DNA from: Sulfurimonas sp.
Lineage (GTDB): Bacteria; Campylobacterota; Campylobacteria; Campylobacterales; Sulfurimonadaceae
Direction of reading: 5' to 3'
Length of the DNA stretch: 16,592 nucleotides
Assembly (NCBI GenBank): GCA_022712845.1
Contig: JAFLJV010000237.1
Location: forward strand, 1 to 16,592
Part shown: in pieces, positions 6,912-15,373 of the stretch
How the letters are laid out: every line of letters begins with the position of its first letter
Position numbering within the stretch: position 1 is the stretch's first letter
The notes under the pieces: generated by a model
What the model saw: the letters and a program-made list of their open reading frames with translations, nothing else
Database searches by the model: none
What the model was told of the DNA's origin: nothing
Position numbers and translations under genes: made by a program

Positions 6912-9173
6912 ATGAAAAGAAAAAGTGAAATAGGTATATATCTAATATTAGTAGTTGGTATAATTTTATCTATATCTGTTTATTATATTGTAAATAGTTA
7001 TGAGCAAACAAAAATTAAAAATTATTTTGAATTTAATGCACAAGCTCATTTTTCATCTTTAAAAAGAGATGTTAATAAAAATATTAATCTTGTTAATTCT
7101 ATGGCAGCTATGTTTTCAAGCTCAGTACATGTCACTAGAAAAGAGTTTCAAAATTTTGTAGATATAGTTTTAGAACAAAATCCTAATATTCAAGGATTTT
7201 CTTGGAACCCATATATTAAAAATATTGAACAGAAAGTGTATATAGAAAAAGCACATCAAGAAGGTTTTAATGATTTTGAAATTACGGGCTTTAATACTAA
7301 TGGAAAAATTGTAAAAAATCCTGATAAAGAATATTATATTCCTGTTTATTATATAGAACCATATTTAAAAAATAAAAAAGCAATGGGGTTTGATATTTCT
7401 TCACACTTTGAAAGAAATGAAGCCGTAAATAAAGCTCGTGATACTGGAAAATTGGTAATTACTGAGAAAGTTAAATTAGTTCAAAAAGATGATAATTCTT
7501 TTGGTTATTTGTTACTTAAAGCGATATATAAAAAAGGAAAGATAATTGATACTTTGGCTAAGCGTCGAGAGAATTTTTTAGGATTAGTAGTTGGTGTGTT
7601 TAGTTTAAATGATTTGGCATCATCTGTAATTAAACATCATAAACCTAAAGGAATTGATATTTTTATATCAGATTTATCAGCACCTATTGAAAATCAATTA
7701 TTATATTTTCACCCATCTAAAACACGTGAAATAACACTTAAACCAAAAACATTAAATTTACATGCTCTTGAGAATGGAATGCATTGGAAAAAAACAAAAA
7801 ATATACTTGGTCGTGAGTGGTTATTTTTATTTACACCAGCTCCTATGTTTTTTGAAAATAATAAAACATGGAACCCTATAGCTTATTTGATTATAGGATT
7901 AATAATCACTTTTCTTTTAGTACTTTATATGTTTAGTAAAGCTAGAGATACTGCTAAGTTAAAAGATAATTATATAAGGTTAATGAACCAAGAAGAGGAG
8001 CTTGAAAAAGAGGTAAGAAAAAGAACTAGAGAGTTAGAGATAGCAAGTAGAGCTAAATCAGATTTTTTAGCAAACATGTCACATGAAATTCGTACACCAT
8101 TAAATGGAGTTATAGGGTTTATTGATATTTTATATAAAAATGAAGTAGATATAGATAAGCGCAATAAACTACAAATTATAAAAGAGTCAGGTAGCTCACT
8201 TCTTATGATTATCAATGATATATTGGATTTTTCTAAAATAGAAAATAATAAACTTGTGCTTGAAAAAAAAATATTATTTATATCAAATATATTTACACAT
8301 ACAGTAGAACTGTTTTTTGGTGTTGCAAAAGAAAAAGATATATCAATTATATTAAATATAGATGAAAAATTACCAGAAAAAATAATAGGAGATAGTACAC
8401 GTATAAAACAAGTTCTTTCAAATCTTTTAAGTAATGCTATAAAATTTGCAAACACCAGTAGTAAAGTTATTGTAAATGTAGACTACTTAGAAGAAGTTGA
8501 ACAATTATTATGTGAAGTAATAGATGAGGGAATTGGTATAGAAGCTAAAAAACTTAATTATATATTTAAATCATTTCAACAAGCTGATAGCAGTATAACT
8601 AGAAAACATGGTGGAACTGGTCTAGGATTGTCAATTTCAAAAGTACTTATTGAACTTATGGATGGTGAAATTGGTGTTGAGAGTGAAATAAATGTAGGAA
8701 GTAGATTTTATTTTATATTACCTTTACTAATTCCAAATTTAAAAGAAAATGAGATAATAGAAAGAGAAATAAAAGAAAGTGAGATAGAAAATATTCAAAT
8801 AAAAAACTTAAGTGGTAAAGTTTTAATTGTTGAAGATAATAAAACAAATCAACTATTATTGACTATATTACTTGATGAGTTTGGCTATGAATCATTTGCT
8901 GTTGACAATGGATTAGAAGCTATAGAAGAGTTTAAAAACAGTGTATATAACCTTGTTTTAATGGATGAAAATATGCCTATTATGAATGGTATAGAAGCAA
9001 CTAAAATAATTAGAACATTAGATAATGGAAAAACAATACCAATTATAGCTGTAACAGCAAATGCTTTAAAAGGTGATAAAGAAAAATTTATTCTAAGTGG
9101 GATGGATGGATATCTATCAAAACCAATTGATGCTGAAAAATTAAAAGTTTACCTTAGAAAATATTTACAGTAG
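6912..9173 (+). CDS. CHASE-domain hybrid sensor histidine kinase
   Basis: A 753-residue inner-membrane sensor kinase with a fused receiver. The order is: TM1 (about 8-27); periplasmic CHASE domain (about 40-300), recognisable from VTRKEFQNFV, PNIQGFSWNP and the MGFDISS block; TM2 (about 322-342); coiled linker; HisKA with phosphorylation site H391 in SHEIRTPLNGVIGF; HATPase with N box N508 (LLSNAIKF), G1 DEGIGI (538-543) and G2 GGTGLGLSI (567-575); and receiver (about 635-753) with acidic pair E641-D642, phospho-acceptor D685, T715 and K737. All catalytic residues are present. Such hybrids pass phosphate through an Hpt protein to a final response regulator; no separate regulator is adjacent, but a stand-alone Hpt gene lies about 750 bp away on the other strand. 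CHASE domains bind small extracellular ligands; the ligand here is unknown. It ends 9 bp from the convergent trpA stop. Confidence 0.95.
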   Translation: MKRKSEIGIYLILVVGIILSISVYYIVNSYEQTKIKNYFEFNAQAHFSSLKRDVNKNINLVNSMAAMFSSSVHVTRKEFQNFVDIVLEQNPNIQGFSWNPYIKNIEQKVYIEKAHQEGFNDFEITGFNTNGKIVKNPDKEYYIPVYYIEPYLKNKKAMGFDISSHFERNEAVNKARDTGKLVITEKVKLVQKDDNSFGYLLLKAIYKKGKIIDTLAKRRENFLGLVVGVFSLNDLASSVIKHHKPKGIDIFISDLSAPIENQLLYFHPSKTREITLKPKTLNLHALENGMHWKKTKNILGREWLFLFTPAPMFFENNKTWNPIAYLIIGLIITFLLVLYMFSKARDTAKLKDNYIRLMNQEEELEKEVRKRTRELEIASRAKSDFLANMSHEIRTPLNGVIGFIDILYKNEVDIDKRNKLQIIKESGSSLLMIINDILDFSKIENNKLVLEKKILFISNIFTHTVELFFGVAKEKDISIILNIDEKLPEKIIGDSTRIKQVLSNLLSNAIKFANTSSKVIVNVDYLEEVEQLLCEVIDEGIGIEAKKLNYIFKSFQQADSSITRKHGGTGLGLSISKVLIELMDGEIGVESEINVGSRFYFILPLLIPNLKENEIIEREIKESEIENIQIKNLSGKVLIVEDNKTNQLLLTILLDEFGYESFAVDNGLEAIEEFKNSVYNLVLMDENMPIMNGIEATKIIRTLDNGKTIPIIAVTANALKGDKEKFILSGMDGYLSKPIDAEKLKVYLRKYLQ

Positions 9174-9182
9174 TTTATATAG

Positions 9183-9923
9183 TTAAGTATTTATTTTTTC
9201 TTTTATAATCTTTGCTAAATCACTACATTTTGAAATTTTTTGCCCATAAGAGAATTCATCTTTTAATAATATATCCATAAAAGCACTTCCAACAATTACT
9301 CCATCTGCACCTTTTACTTTATCTTTTGCAGTTTTTTGATTTACCCCAAAACCAACATAAGTAGGAGTTTTTGTGTATTTTTTTATTGATGATAAAAATG
9401 ATTGTAAATTCTCTGCATTACCAGAACCTGTTATCCCTGTATATGCAACCATATATATAAATTTCTTAGAATCTTTTACTATCTCTTGTATACGTTCATC
9501 AGTATCAGTTGGGGCTACAAAACTGATATGTGAGATATTATTAGAATTAAATAATTTGCTGTAAGCTAAAGCTTCTTCATGTGGTAAGTCAGGTATGATA
9601 AATCCATTAACACCTATTTCCCTTGCAAGTGGAACTAGTTTATCCATGTCTTGCTGATAAAAGCTATTAAAGTAACCCATCCAAAGTGTATCTATTTTTG
9701 GTGCTATCTCTTTTGATATATCTAGTAGATGTTCAAATTTAAAACCAAGCTCTAATGCTTTATGACTAGCTTTTTCTATTAATGGTCCATCAGCAACAGG
9801 ATCAGAAAATGGTACTCCAAGTTCAAGTATATCTACGCCATTCTCACCAAGTGCCAAAGCTAAGTCAACAGTAAAAGATTTTTCAGGGTAACCAGATGTT
9901 ATATACGCTACAAGTTTTTTCAA
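9183..9923 (-). CDS. trpA: Tryptophan synthase alpha subunit
   Basis: TrpA cleaves indole-3-glycerol phosphate to indole and glyceraldehyde 3-phosphate and channels indole to TrpB. The 246-residue TIM barrel shows LELGVPFSDPVADGP with catalytic E34 and D45, PDLPHEE, the loop-6 region VAYTGITGSG, and phosphate-binding GFGVNQ and VIVGSAFMD near the C-terminus. It is about 20 residues shorter than the E. coli protein (268), mainly at the N-terminus, as in short-form relatives. The start is TTG at 9923-9921, overlapping the TGA of the upstream hpt gene in the 4-nt sequence TTGA, which implies translational coupling. No trpB or other trp gene is in the window, so the pathway genes are dispersed. 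Confidence 0.94.
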   Translation of the reverse strand: MKKLVAYITSGYPEKSFTVDLALALGENGVDILELGVPFSDPVADGPLIEKASHKALELGFKFEHLLDISKEIAPKIDTLWMGYFNSFYQQDMDKLVPLAREIGVNGFIIPDLPHEEALAYSKLFNSNNISHISFVAPTDTDERIQEIVKDSKKFIYMVAYTGITGSGNAENLQSFLSSIKKYTKTPTYVGFGVNQKTAKDKVKGADGVIVGSAFMDILLKDEFSYGQKISKCSDLAKIIKEKINT

Positions 9924-10324
9924 TTATTTTCCAAGTCAGGTAATTTAAGTAGGGAGTACTTTACATGTGTAAGCTCATTATCAAGTTTTAGATCTTCATC
10001 CCAAACAGCATACATATCACTAATTTCCAGTAACCAGTTTACTGTTTCTTCATTTATGCATTTATGCTTAGTTCTAATAACTTCAAGTGTGTCTTCAACA
10101 AAAGCTGAAAGTTTTGTCATCTGTTTGATTTGTAAAAAACCTGAAGCAGATTTTATATTGTGAAATACACGAAAAAGTTCATTTATACTATGCTCAAACA
10201 TATCAGGTTTAGATAAATCTATAATCATTTTTTCCATACATTCTGTCATGATAGTATAGTGATCTAAAAATTCATCAACTATTTCATAATCAAAATTAGA
10301 TTCTAAGTTACTTCTTACACCCAT
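9920..10324 (-). CDS. Stand-alone Hpt-domain phosphotransfer protein
   Basis: A 134-residue soluble helical protein with the Hpt signature FRVFHNIKSASGFLQ (about 51-65). H55 is the predicted phosphorylated histidine, followed by K58 and Gly62 as in HxxKGxSG-type motifs (here HNIKSASG). Hpt proteins relay phosphate between a hybrid kinase receiver and a response regulator; the CHASE hybrid kinase nearby is an obvious candidate donor, but this is inference. A strong AGGAGA ribosome site precedes the ATG and a TATAAT lies upstream (10350-10355, minus strand). The gene overlaps trpA by 4 nt and is the first gene of that unit, an unusual pairing of signalling with tryptophan synthesis. Helices after about residue 95 are unassigned. 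Confidence 0.85.
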   Translation of the reverse strand: MGVRSNLESNFDYEIVDEFLDHYTIMTECMEKMIIDLSKPDMFEHSINELFRVFHNIKSASGFLQIKQMTKLSAFVEDTLEVIRTKHKCINEETVNWLLEISDMYAVWDEDLKLDNELTHVKYSLLKLPDLENN

Positions 10325-10349
10325 AAAGTATTTCTCCTATATAGTTAAA

Positions 10350-10355
10350 ATTATA
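10350..10355 (-). promoter_or_regulatory. Putative hpt-trpA -10 box
   Basis: TATAAT on the minus strand, 25 nt before the hpt ATG, leaving room for the AGGAGA ribosome site. A divergent taaaat (10368-10373) on the plus strand may serve panB, so the two promoters would be nearly back to back. Confidence 0.45.
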
Positions 10356-10422
10356 GCAATTTTTAGTTAAAATACTTTTATTAAAAAAAAAGATTTAACT
10401 TATTAGATAAAAGAGTTTAAAA

Positions 10423-11214
10423 ATGACAAAAAAAATGACAATAACTTCTATAAAAAAATCAAAAGGTGTTAAACCTCTTGTCATGATAACTGCATATGAT
10501 GCATTATTTGCAAAATTGTTAGAACCAAGCTCTGATATGATTTTAGTGGGTGATAGTTTAAATATGAGTTTTGCAGGTAAAGATGATACTTTAAGTGCCA
10601 CTCTTAAGCAAATGATATATCATACAAAAGCAGTATGCCAAGGTGCAAAAAATAGTTTTATAATTTGTGATATGCCTTTTGGAACATACATAAATAAAAA
10701 AATCGCTCTTAAAAACTCTTTAAAAGTTTTTCAAGAAACAGATGCTCACGCTATTAAAATAGAGGGTGGGGAGGATAAAGCAAGTATTATTAAATATTTA
10801 TGTTCAAATTCCATTGCTGTTTGTGGACATATTGGGTTACTTCCTCAGTCTGTTCGTGGTGAGGGTGGTTATAAGATAAAAGGTAAAACTAAAGAGGAAA
10901 AAATACAGCTTATAAAAGATGCCAAAGCAGTAGAAGAAGCTGGAGCATTTTGTATGGTTTTAGAGGGTGTAAAAGCAGATGTAGCAGCAGAAATTACTGC
11001 ATCAGTTAATATTCCAGTTATTGGTATTGGTGCAGGTGTAGATGTAGATGGACAAGTACTTGTTTTTTCCGATATGCTAGGACTTTTCGAAGATTTTACT
11101 CCTAAATTTGTAAAAAAATATATTGATGGAGCATCTTTAGTTAAATCAGCAGTGCAAAATTACTCTGATGAGGTTAAAAATAGAGAGTTTCCTAAAAAGG
11201 AATATACTTACTAA
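10423..11214 (+). CDS. panB: 3-methyl-2-oxobutanoate hydroxymethyltransferase (ketopantoate synthase)
   Basis: PanB transfers a hydroxymethyl group from 5,10-methylene-tetrahydrofolate to alpha-ketoisovalerate, the first committed step of pantothenate and CoA synthesis. The 263 residues match the family length. Visible motifs are MITAYDALFA, VGDSLNM with metal ligand D44, DMPFG with D83, KIEGG (K112, E114), GHIGLLPQ, catalytic-base E181 in LEGV, and IGIGAG...DGQVLVFSDMLG. A second in-frame ATG (10435) sits four codons in; the first fits family N-termini equally well. The ribosome site (aagag) is weak. ruvB begins 15 nt after its stop, suggesting a panB-ruvB operon. Confidence 0.96.
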   Translation: MTKKMTITSIKKSKGVKPLVMITAYDALFAKLLEPSSDMILVGDSLNMSFAGKDDTLSATLKQMIYHTKAVCQGAKNSFIICDMPFGTYINKKIALKNSLKVFQETDAHAIKIEGGEDKASIIKYLCSNSIAVCGHIGLLPQSVRGEGGYKIKGKTKEEKIQLIKDAKAVEEAGAFCMVLEGVKADVAAEITASVNIPVIGIGAGVDVDGQVLVFSDMLGLFEDFTPKFVKKYIDGASLVKSAVQNYSDEVKNREFPKKEYTY

Positions 11215-11229
11215 TGGAAAAATATTAGA

Positions 11230-12243
11230 ATGGAACGTATAGTTGAGATAGAAAAATTTGATGCTGAAGAGAGTTCTGAGATAACTCTTCGTCCTGATGT
11301 ATGGAGTGAGTATATTGGTCAAGAGCAAATTAAAAAAAATCTTGGTGTATTTATAGAAGCTAGTAAAAAAAGGGAAGAAGCATTAGATCATGTGCTATTT
11401 TTTGGACCTCCAGGACTTGGTAAAACAACACTTGCTCTAATTATTGCAAATGAGATGAATGCAAATATAAAAGTAACAGCTGCCCCAATGATAGAAAAAA
11501 GTGGTGATTTAGCTGCACTACTTACAAATTTAGAGGAGGGTGATATACTCTTTATAGATGAGATTCACCGTCTTTCTCCTGCTGTTGAAGAGATACTGTA
11601 CTCATCAATGGAAGACTTTAGAATAGATATTATTATAGGTAGTGGTCCAGCTGCTCAAACTGTTAAGATTGATTTGCCTAGATTTACACTAATCGGTGCA
11701 ACAACAAGGGCAGGAATGCTTTCAAACCCACTTAGAGATAGATTTGGAATGAATTTTAGAATGCAATTTTATACACCAGATGAATTAGCAAAAATAATTT
11801 CACAAGCTTCACTTAAACTAGATAAAGAGATAATTCATGAAGCTTGTGTAGAGATAGCAAAAAGAAGTCGTGGAACTCCACGTATTGCTCTTCGTCTTCT
11901 TCGTCGTGTTAGAGATTTTGCAGATGTAGCAGATGAGAGCGATATACAACACTCAAGAACTCAGTATGCACTTAATGAGCTTGGTATAAATTCACATGGA
12001 TTTGATGAGATGGATATAAGACTTTTAAATCTTTTAGTATCTGCAAAAGGAAGAGCAATGGGTCTTAGTACAATTGCAGCGGCATTAAGTGAGGATGAAG
12101 GAACAGTTGAAGATGTTTTAGAGCCTTATTTAATTGCAAATGGATATTTGGAAAGAACAGCTAAGGGAAGAAAAGCAACAAAAAGTACTTATGAAATTTT
12201 AAATATTCCAATAGAAGAAACTGAAGATGGAAAATTATTTTGA
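11230..12243 (+). CDS. ruvB: Holliday junction branch migration ATPase RuvB
   Basis: RuvB forms hexameric AAA+ rings that pump DNA through RuvA-bound Holliday junctions. The 337-residue protein has [11 protein letters not shown], Walker A GPPGLGKT (59-66), Walker B FIDEIHRL (DEIH 110-113), sensor ATTRAG, the arginine-finger region NPLRDRFG (R169, R171), and the C-terminal winged-helix DNA-binding domain with [28 protein letters not shown] and RTAKGRKAT. No key residue is missing. Upstream ggaaa serves as ribosome site. ruvA and ruvC are not in the window. Confidence 0.97.
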   Translation: MERIVEIEKFDAEESSEITLRPDVWSEYIGQEQIKKNLGVFIEASKKREEALDHVLFFGPPGLGKTTLALIIANEMNANIKVTAAPMIEKSGDLAALLTNLEEGDILFIDEIHRLSPAVEEILYSSMEDFRIDIIIGSGPAAQTVKIDLPRFTLIGATTRAGMLSNPLRDRFGMNFRMQFYTPDELAKIISQASLKLDKEIIHEACVEIAKRSRGTPRIALRLLRRVRDFADVADESDIQHSRTQYALNELGINSHGFDEMDIRLLNLLVSAKGRAMGLSTIAAALSEDEGTVEDVLEPYLIANGYLERTAKGRKATKSTYEILNIPIEETEDGKLF

Positions 12244-12246
12244 TAT

Positions 12247-12297
12247 ATGAAATTTTTCTCGCTAATAAGTGTAGCTTTAGAAAAAGGGATCAAATAA
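12247..12297 (+). CDS. Possible 16-codon leader ORF before permease
   Basis: The ruvB-permease gap contains an ATG-initiated 16-codon frame (MKFFSLISVALEKGIK) whose TAA ends 1 nt before the permease ATG. The permease ribosome site (aaaaaggga) lies inside it, so translation could couple the genes. Its shortness makes chance quite likely. Confidence 0.2.
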   Translation: MKFFSLISVALEKGIK

Positions 12298-12298
12298 T

Positions 12299-13345
12299 AT
12301 GAAACCACAATATTTTGTAGCAATTCTCTTTGTAACTTCTCTTTATTGGATGTATCTTCTTTATGCACCATTTCTTTTAGCAATAACTATTGCAGCACTT
12401 TTAGCAGTATCAACTTCAAATATTCAAACATTTTTTGAAAAACTATTGAGATCAAAATTTAGAGCAGCTTTAGTTTCTAGTTTTTTACTTGCAGTCTTGT
12501 TTTTTGCACCACTTGGTTATTTTCTAGCAACTCTAACAATAAAGTTAAATACACTAGAACCAGAAATAGTTGTTAAAATTCAAGAATATGTTACAAACTT
12601 TATTCATAATCCTCCAGAGTATTTACTTTTTTTAAAGCCATATGGAGTTGATGCACTAGAGAAATTAAATGTCAATGAATTTACTTCAAATATTTTATCA
12701 ATTACAGCAATAATAGGTAAATTTAGTGCAGGTTTTTTAAAAAATGCTTTTTTAATTGTTATATTTTACTTTTTTGCTCAATATAATGGTGCATCAATAA
12801 TGGGGTACATTAAGCGAGTTATTAAAATGTCTGTCGATGAGACAACTGTTGTTATAAAAGAAATTTCGTCTGTTATGAGTGTTGTTTTTTACTCTATTAT
12901 TGTAAATGCAATGCTTCAAGGGATACTTTTTGGAGTAGTAGTTTCTTTTATGGGATATAACGGACTTCTTTTTGGAATTATGTATGGGTTTGCATCTTTG
13001 ATTCCAGTAATTGGTGGTATTTTAATGTGGCTTCCATTTATGGTTTTTGAGTTCTCTACAGGAAATACTTATAATGCAATATTTATAGCAGTGTATTCAA
13101 TTGTAGTTATTTCCATTATAGCTGATACATTTGTAAAACCAATGATAATAAAAGAGATAAATTATAAACTCTTAGATGAAAATGATAGTAAGATAAATGA
13201 ACTTATAATTTTCTTTGCAATTATTGCTGGACTTGCTACATTTGGCTTTTGGGGGATGATTTTAGGTCCTGCAATTACAGCTTTTTTCTTAACAATTATG
13301 AAGCTTTTTGAGCAAAGAACTAATGAATATAACTCAGAAAAATAA
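12299..13345 (+). CDS. AI-2E family transporter (PerM-like membrane permease)
   Basis: A 348-residue polytopic inner-membrane protein with hydrophobic segments near 5-38, 57-80, 142-160, 190-245, 250-272 and 300-332. The C-terminal block ELIIFFAIIAGLATFGFWGMILGPAITAFFL is the family hallmark (usual form: hP..v.l.ilgG...G..Gi.lgP). The family was named for a proposed autoinducer-2 export role, but members include Na+/H+ antiporters and proteins of unknown substrate, so no substrate is assigned. It probably follows panB-ruvB in the same transcript. Its TAA is immediately followed by the convergent acyltransferase stop, with no spacer. Confidence 0.88.
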   Translation: MKPQYFVAILFVTSLYWMYLLYAPFLLAITIAALLAVSTSNIQTFFEKLLRSKFRAALVSSFLLAVLFFAPLGYFLATLTIKLNTLEPEIVVKIQEYVTNFIHNPPEYLLFLKPYGVDALEKLNVNEFTSNILSITAIIGKFSAGFLKNAFLIVIFYFFAQYNGASIMGYIKRVIKMSVDETTVVIKEISSVMSVVFYSIIVNAMLQGILFGVVVSFMGYNGLLFGIMYGFASLIPVIGGILMWLPFMVFEFSTGNTYNAIFIAVYSIVVISIIADTFVKPMIIKEINYKLLDENDSKINELIIFFAIIAGLATFGFWGMILGPAITAFFLTIMKLFEQRTNEYNSEK

Positions 13346-14233
13346 TTACTTTTTTTTGTAGATTTCTGGGTATTCACCTTTAAATCTGCGATGAACCCAA
13401 AACCAAAATTTTGGTTCTTTTGTTATAAGAGTACTTAACCAATCTGCTTGAAGTTGAGTTGCTTTTTGAATGTCATTTTGCTCATTATCAGTCTTTTCAA
13501 CCTTAATTTCATCAAATAACATAAGAGTGTAATTTTCATCATCATCAGTACGTATGGTTATAGGTATTATTGCTCCATTGTATTTTCTAGCTAAGTATGC
13601 AGGAGTTGAAGTTTGGCGGATAGTTTTTCCTAAAAAATTTACTTCCAAACCTTCTCTTTTATTAATCCCAGTATCTATAACTATGCCACACCCTTTGCCA
13701 CTTTTCATAAGCTTTATAAGTGGTTTTATAACATTTGATTTTTCCAAAGATGAGTTTCCAAATTTAGCACGAGATTCTAGTAGCCATTCTTGATATTGCT
13801 GATTTTTCATCTTTTTAAAAACAGCTGCTATTGGTTCTATAAAAGCACCTATTGAAGAACCACCTAATTCCCAAGCAGAATAATGTGGAGTAACATAAAT
13901 AACAGGTCTGCCTTCTTCATGAGCATTTTTAACAGCCTCTATATTTTGTATAGTTACTTTAGAAGCTAAATCTTCCTTGCTCATATGTCTAATTTCCATA
14001 AGATGCAAGAAGTTATAAAGAAGATTTTTAAAGCTATACTTTGTTATAGCAATTTTTTCTTTTTTACTCATCTTATTATCAAAAGCAAAGTCAAGATTTT
14101 TAAAAGCTACATTTCTGTATCTTGAAGAGATATAGTAAGCTAATGTTCCAAGTAAAGTAAAAAAACCTTTTCTAAAGTTTTTTGGTAATATCATTAAAAA
14201 CTTTTCAAGTAGTAAAAATAGTTTAAAACCCAT
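13346..14233 (-). CDS. LpxL/HtrB-type lipid A acyltransferase
   Basis: This 295-residue membrane-anchored enzyme belongs to the lysophospholipid/lipid A acyltransferase family (LpxL, LpxM, HtrB), which adds secondary acyl chains to Kdo-lipid A at the inner membrane. The N-terminus is hydrophobic and basic. The catalytic HX4E motif is at H117-E122 in TPHYSAWELGG. GCGIVIDTGINKREGLEVNFLGK corresponds to the D-Q...G..V.F.G region (here D187-Thr), and TSTPAYLARKYNGAIIPI to the downstream substrate-binding block. It is slightly shorter than E. coli LpxL (306). Which acyl chain or position it uses cannot be told. An aaggat ribosome site and a TATAAT box precede it. Confidence 0.9.
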   Translation of the reverse strand: MGFKLFLLLEKFLMILPKNFRKGFFTLLGTLAYYISSRYRNVAFKNLDFAFDNKMSKKEKIAITKYSFKNLLYNFLHLMEIRHMSKEDLASKVTIQNIEAVKNAHEEGRPVIYVTPHYSAWELGGSSIGAFIEPIAAVFKKMKNQQYQEWLLESRAKFGNSSLEKSNVIKPLIKLMKSGKGCGIVIDTGINKREGLEVNFLGKTIRQTSTPAYLARKYNGAIIPITIRTDDDENYTLMLFDEIKVEKTDNEQNDIQKATQLQADWLSTLITKEPKFWFWVHRRFKGEYPEIYKKK

Positions 14234-14266
14234 ATATATTCTTATCCTTATATTTTATAAATAAAA

Positions 14267-14272
14267 TTATAT
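14267..14272 (-). promoter_or_regulatory. Putative acyltransferase -10 box
   Basis: TATAAT on the minus strand, 33 nt before the ATG, leaving a leader that contains aaggata. The left arm of the adjacent inverted-repeat element begins 8 nt further upstream and so covers the -35 region of this promoter. Confidence 0.5.
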
Positions 14273-14279
14273 CAAATTA

Positions 14280-14417
14280 TAAGTAAGAGACTATAAATAA
14301 CTTCTCACCTTTTAGGTAACAGTTAAAAGATTCATCTTCTTCGTTAAATAAAGTTTGCCTTGAATCTTAACCTTTTAAAAGTTATTCGGCATGAAGTTAT
14401 TTATAGTCTCTTGCTTA
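14280..14417. repeat. 138-bp element with 25-bp terminal inverted repeats (MITE-like or operator pair)
   Basis: The arm at 14280-14304 and the arm at 14393-14417 are reverse complements over 25 positions with one mismatch (14284 T against 14413 C); the perfect core is 20 bp (14285-14304 with 14393-14412). Between them, aagattca and tgaatctt form a second, inner inverted repeat. A TA dinucleotide occurs at each outer end, which would fit the target duplication of IS630/Tc1-mariner-type miniature elements, though TA is common here. No ORF is inside. It lies exactly between two divergent promoters. Confidence 0.7.
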
Positions 14418-14430
14418 ATAAAGCATTTGG

Positions 14431-14436
14431 TATAAT
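14431..14436 (+). promoter_or_regulatory. Putative -10 box of PDC sensor-hisH-hisA unit
   Basis: TATAAT in the context ggtataattt, 31 nt before the ATG at 14468; the ribosome site aagg is at 14453-14456. The right arm of the inverted-repeat element ends 13 nt upstream. This promoter position argues against a start at 14360. Confidence 0.55.
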
Positions 14437-14467
14437 TTCGACAATTTTAAATAAGGTTAGTAAAAAC

Positions 14468-15373
14468 ATGGTTGCATCAGATATTCAAAATTTCGCAGAA
14501 GGTCGTACAAAAGCCAGAGCATATTTTTGTTATTTATTTTCTAAAAATATTCCAAATAGATTGCCATCTCTCTCTATAGAGATGATAATGCCTCGTCTTT
14601 TAAAGATAAAGGCGGATTTACAAAATTGTGAAGGTGTATATCTTCTAGATCATCGTGGGGTACAAGTTACTCCAACATTTACACCAAGTGGGCAAGAAGA
14701 TGAGGATGCAGGAAAAATAAGAGCAGATAGAGCATATTATTATCGTGCAGTAAGAGAAGCAAGATGTACTATAACAGATCCATACCCATCTCTTATAACA
14801 GGTGAATTAACAGTTACAGCATCTCAACCAATTTTTGATGAGAAAGGTGAGTTACTATATGTTGCTTGTCTTGATATGCCAATTGATGAAGTTATAAAAA
14901 TTGCTAGACAAAACAGTACAGAGGTGTTTTTCTCAAAACTTTTTAAATATGCATATGGAGGTTTTGCTTTTGCTCTTATAGCAGTTGCAGCGTTACTATT
15001 TTTTAAAGGGATACAAAACTTTTTTATTTATGAGATTACACCTTCACATTTTGAGATAAAGAGTGTATTTGAAGCAACTATATTGCTAACCCTTGCTTTG
15101 GCTATCTTTGATCTTGCAAAAACCATAATAGAAGAAGAGATTATGGGACGAAATAAGGAACAGAATATTTCAGGTCCACATAAAACCATGGTTAAATTTT
15201 TAGGTTCAATTATTATTGCCCTTTCTATTGAGGCATTGATGCTTGTATTTAAATTTGCTATTACTGATCCTGAAAAACTTTTATATGCTATGTATATTGT
15301 TGCTGGAGTAGTTGGACTTATACTCTCTTTAGCTGTTTATATAAAATTTACAAAAGTAAAGAATATTGAGTGA
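14468..15373 (+). CDS. PDC/Cache sensor-domain membrane protein, function unknown
   Basis: A 301-residue protein with an N-terminal PDC/Cache-like sensor domain (about 30-145) and a C-terminal block of about four transmembrane helices (near 163-180, 200-222, 243-264, 270-293). The sensor part shows GVYLLDHRGVQVTP, DRAYYYRAVREAR, DPYPSLITGELTVTASQPIFDEKGELLYVACLDM, the typical Cache strand order. No signal peptide or N-terminal membrane segment precedes it, so the sensor is either cytoplasmic or translocated in an unusual way. The C-terminal helices carry no kinase, GGDEF or chemotaxis output domain and recall small PsiE-like membrane proteins only weakly. I chose ATG 14468 because promoter and ribosome site fit; a longer frame from 14360 would cross the inverted repeat. 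Its TGA overlaps the hisH GTG by 4 nt, so it is translationally coupled to histidine synthesis genes. Confidence 0.85.
   Translation: MVASDIQNFAEGRTKARAYFCYLFSKNIPNRLPSLSIEMIMPRLLKIKADLQNCEGVYLLDHRGVQVTPTFTPSGQEDEDAGKIRADRAYYYRAVREARCTITDPYPSLITGELTVTASQPIFDEKGELLYVACLDMPIDEVIKIARQNSTEVFFSKLFKYAYGGFAFALIAVAALLFFKGIQNFFIYEITPSHFEIKSVFEATILLTLALAIFDLAKTIIEEEIMGRNKEQNISGPHKTMVKFLGSIIIALSIEALMLVFKFAITDPEKLLYAMYIVAGVVGLILSLAVYIKFTKVKNIE

Noticed and set aside
7970..8455. 161-codon open frame on the minus strand inside the hybrid kinase
   Set aside because: It is a low-complexity Ser/Ile/Phe-rich shadow of the conserved HisKA/HATPase coding strand.
11214..11229. ATG-GAA-AAA-TAT-TAG four-codon frame between panB and ruvB
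   Set aside because: Too short to support; it overlaps the panB stop and the ruvB ribosome site by chance.
14360..14467. N-terminal extension of the PDC sensor protein by 36 residues
   Set aside because: It would run through the right arm of the inverted repeat and the TATAAT box, has no ribosome site, and the ATG at 14468 is well placed.
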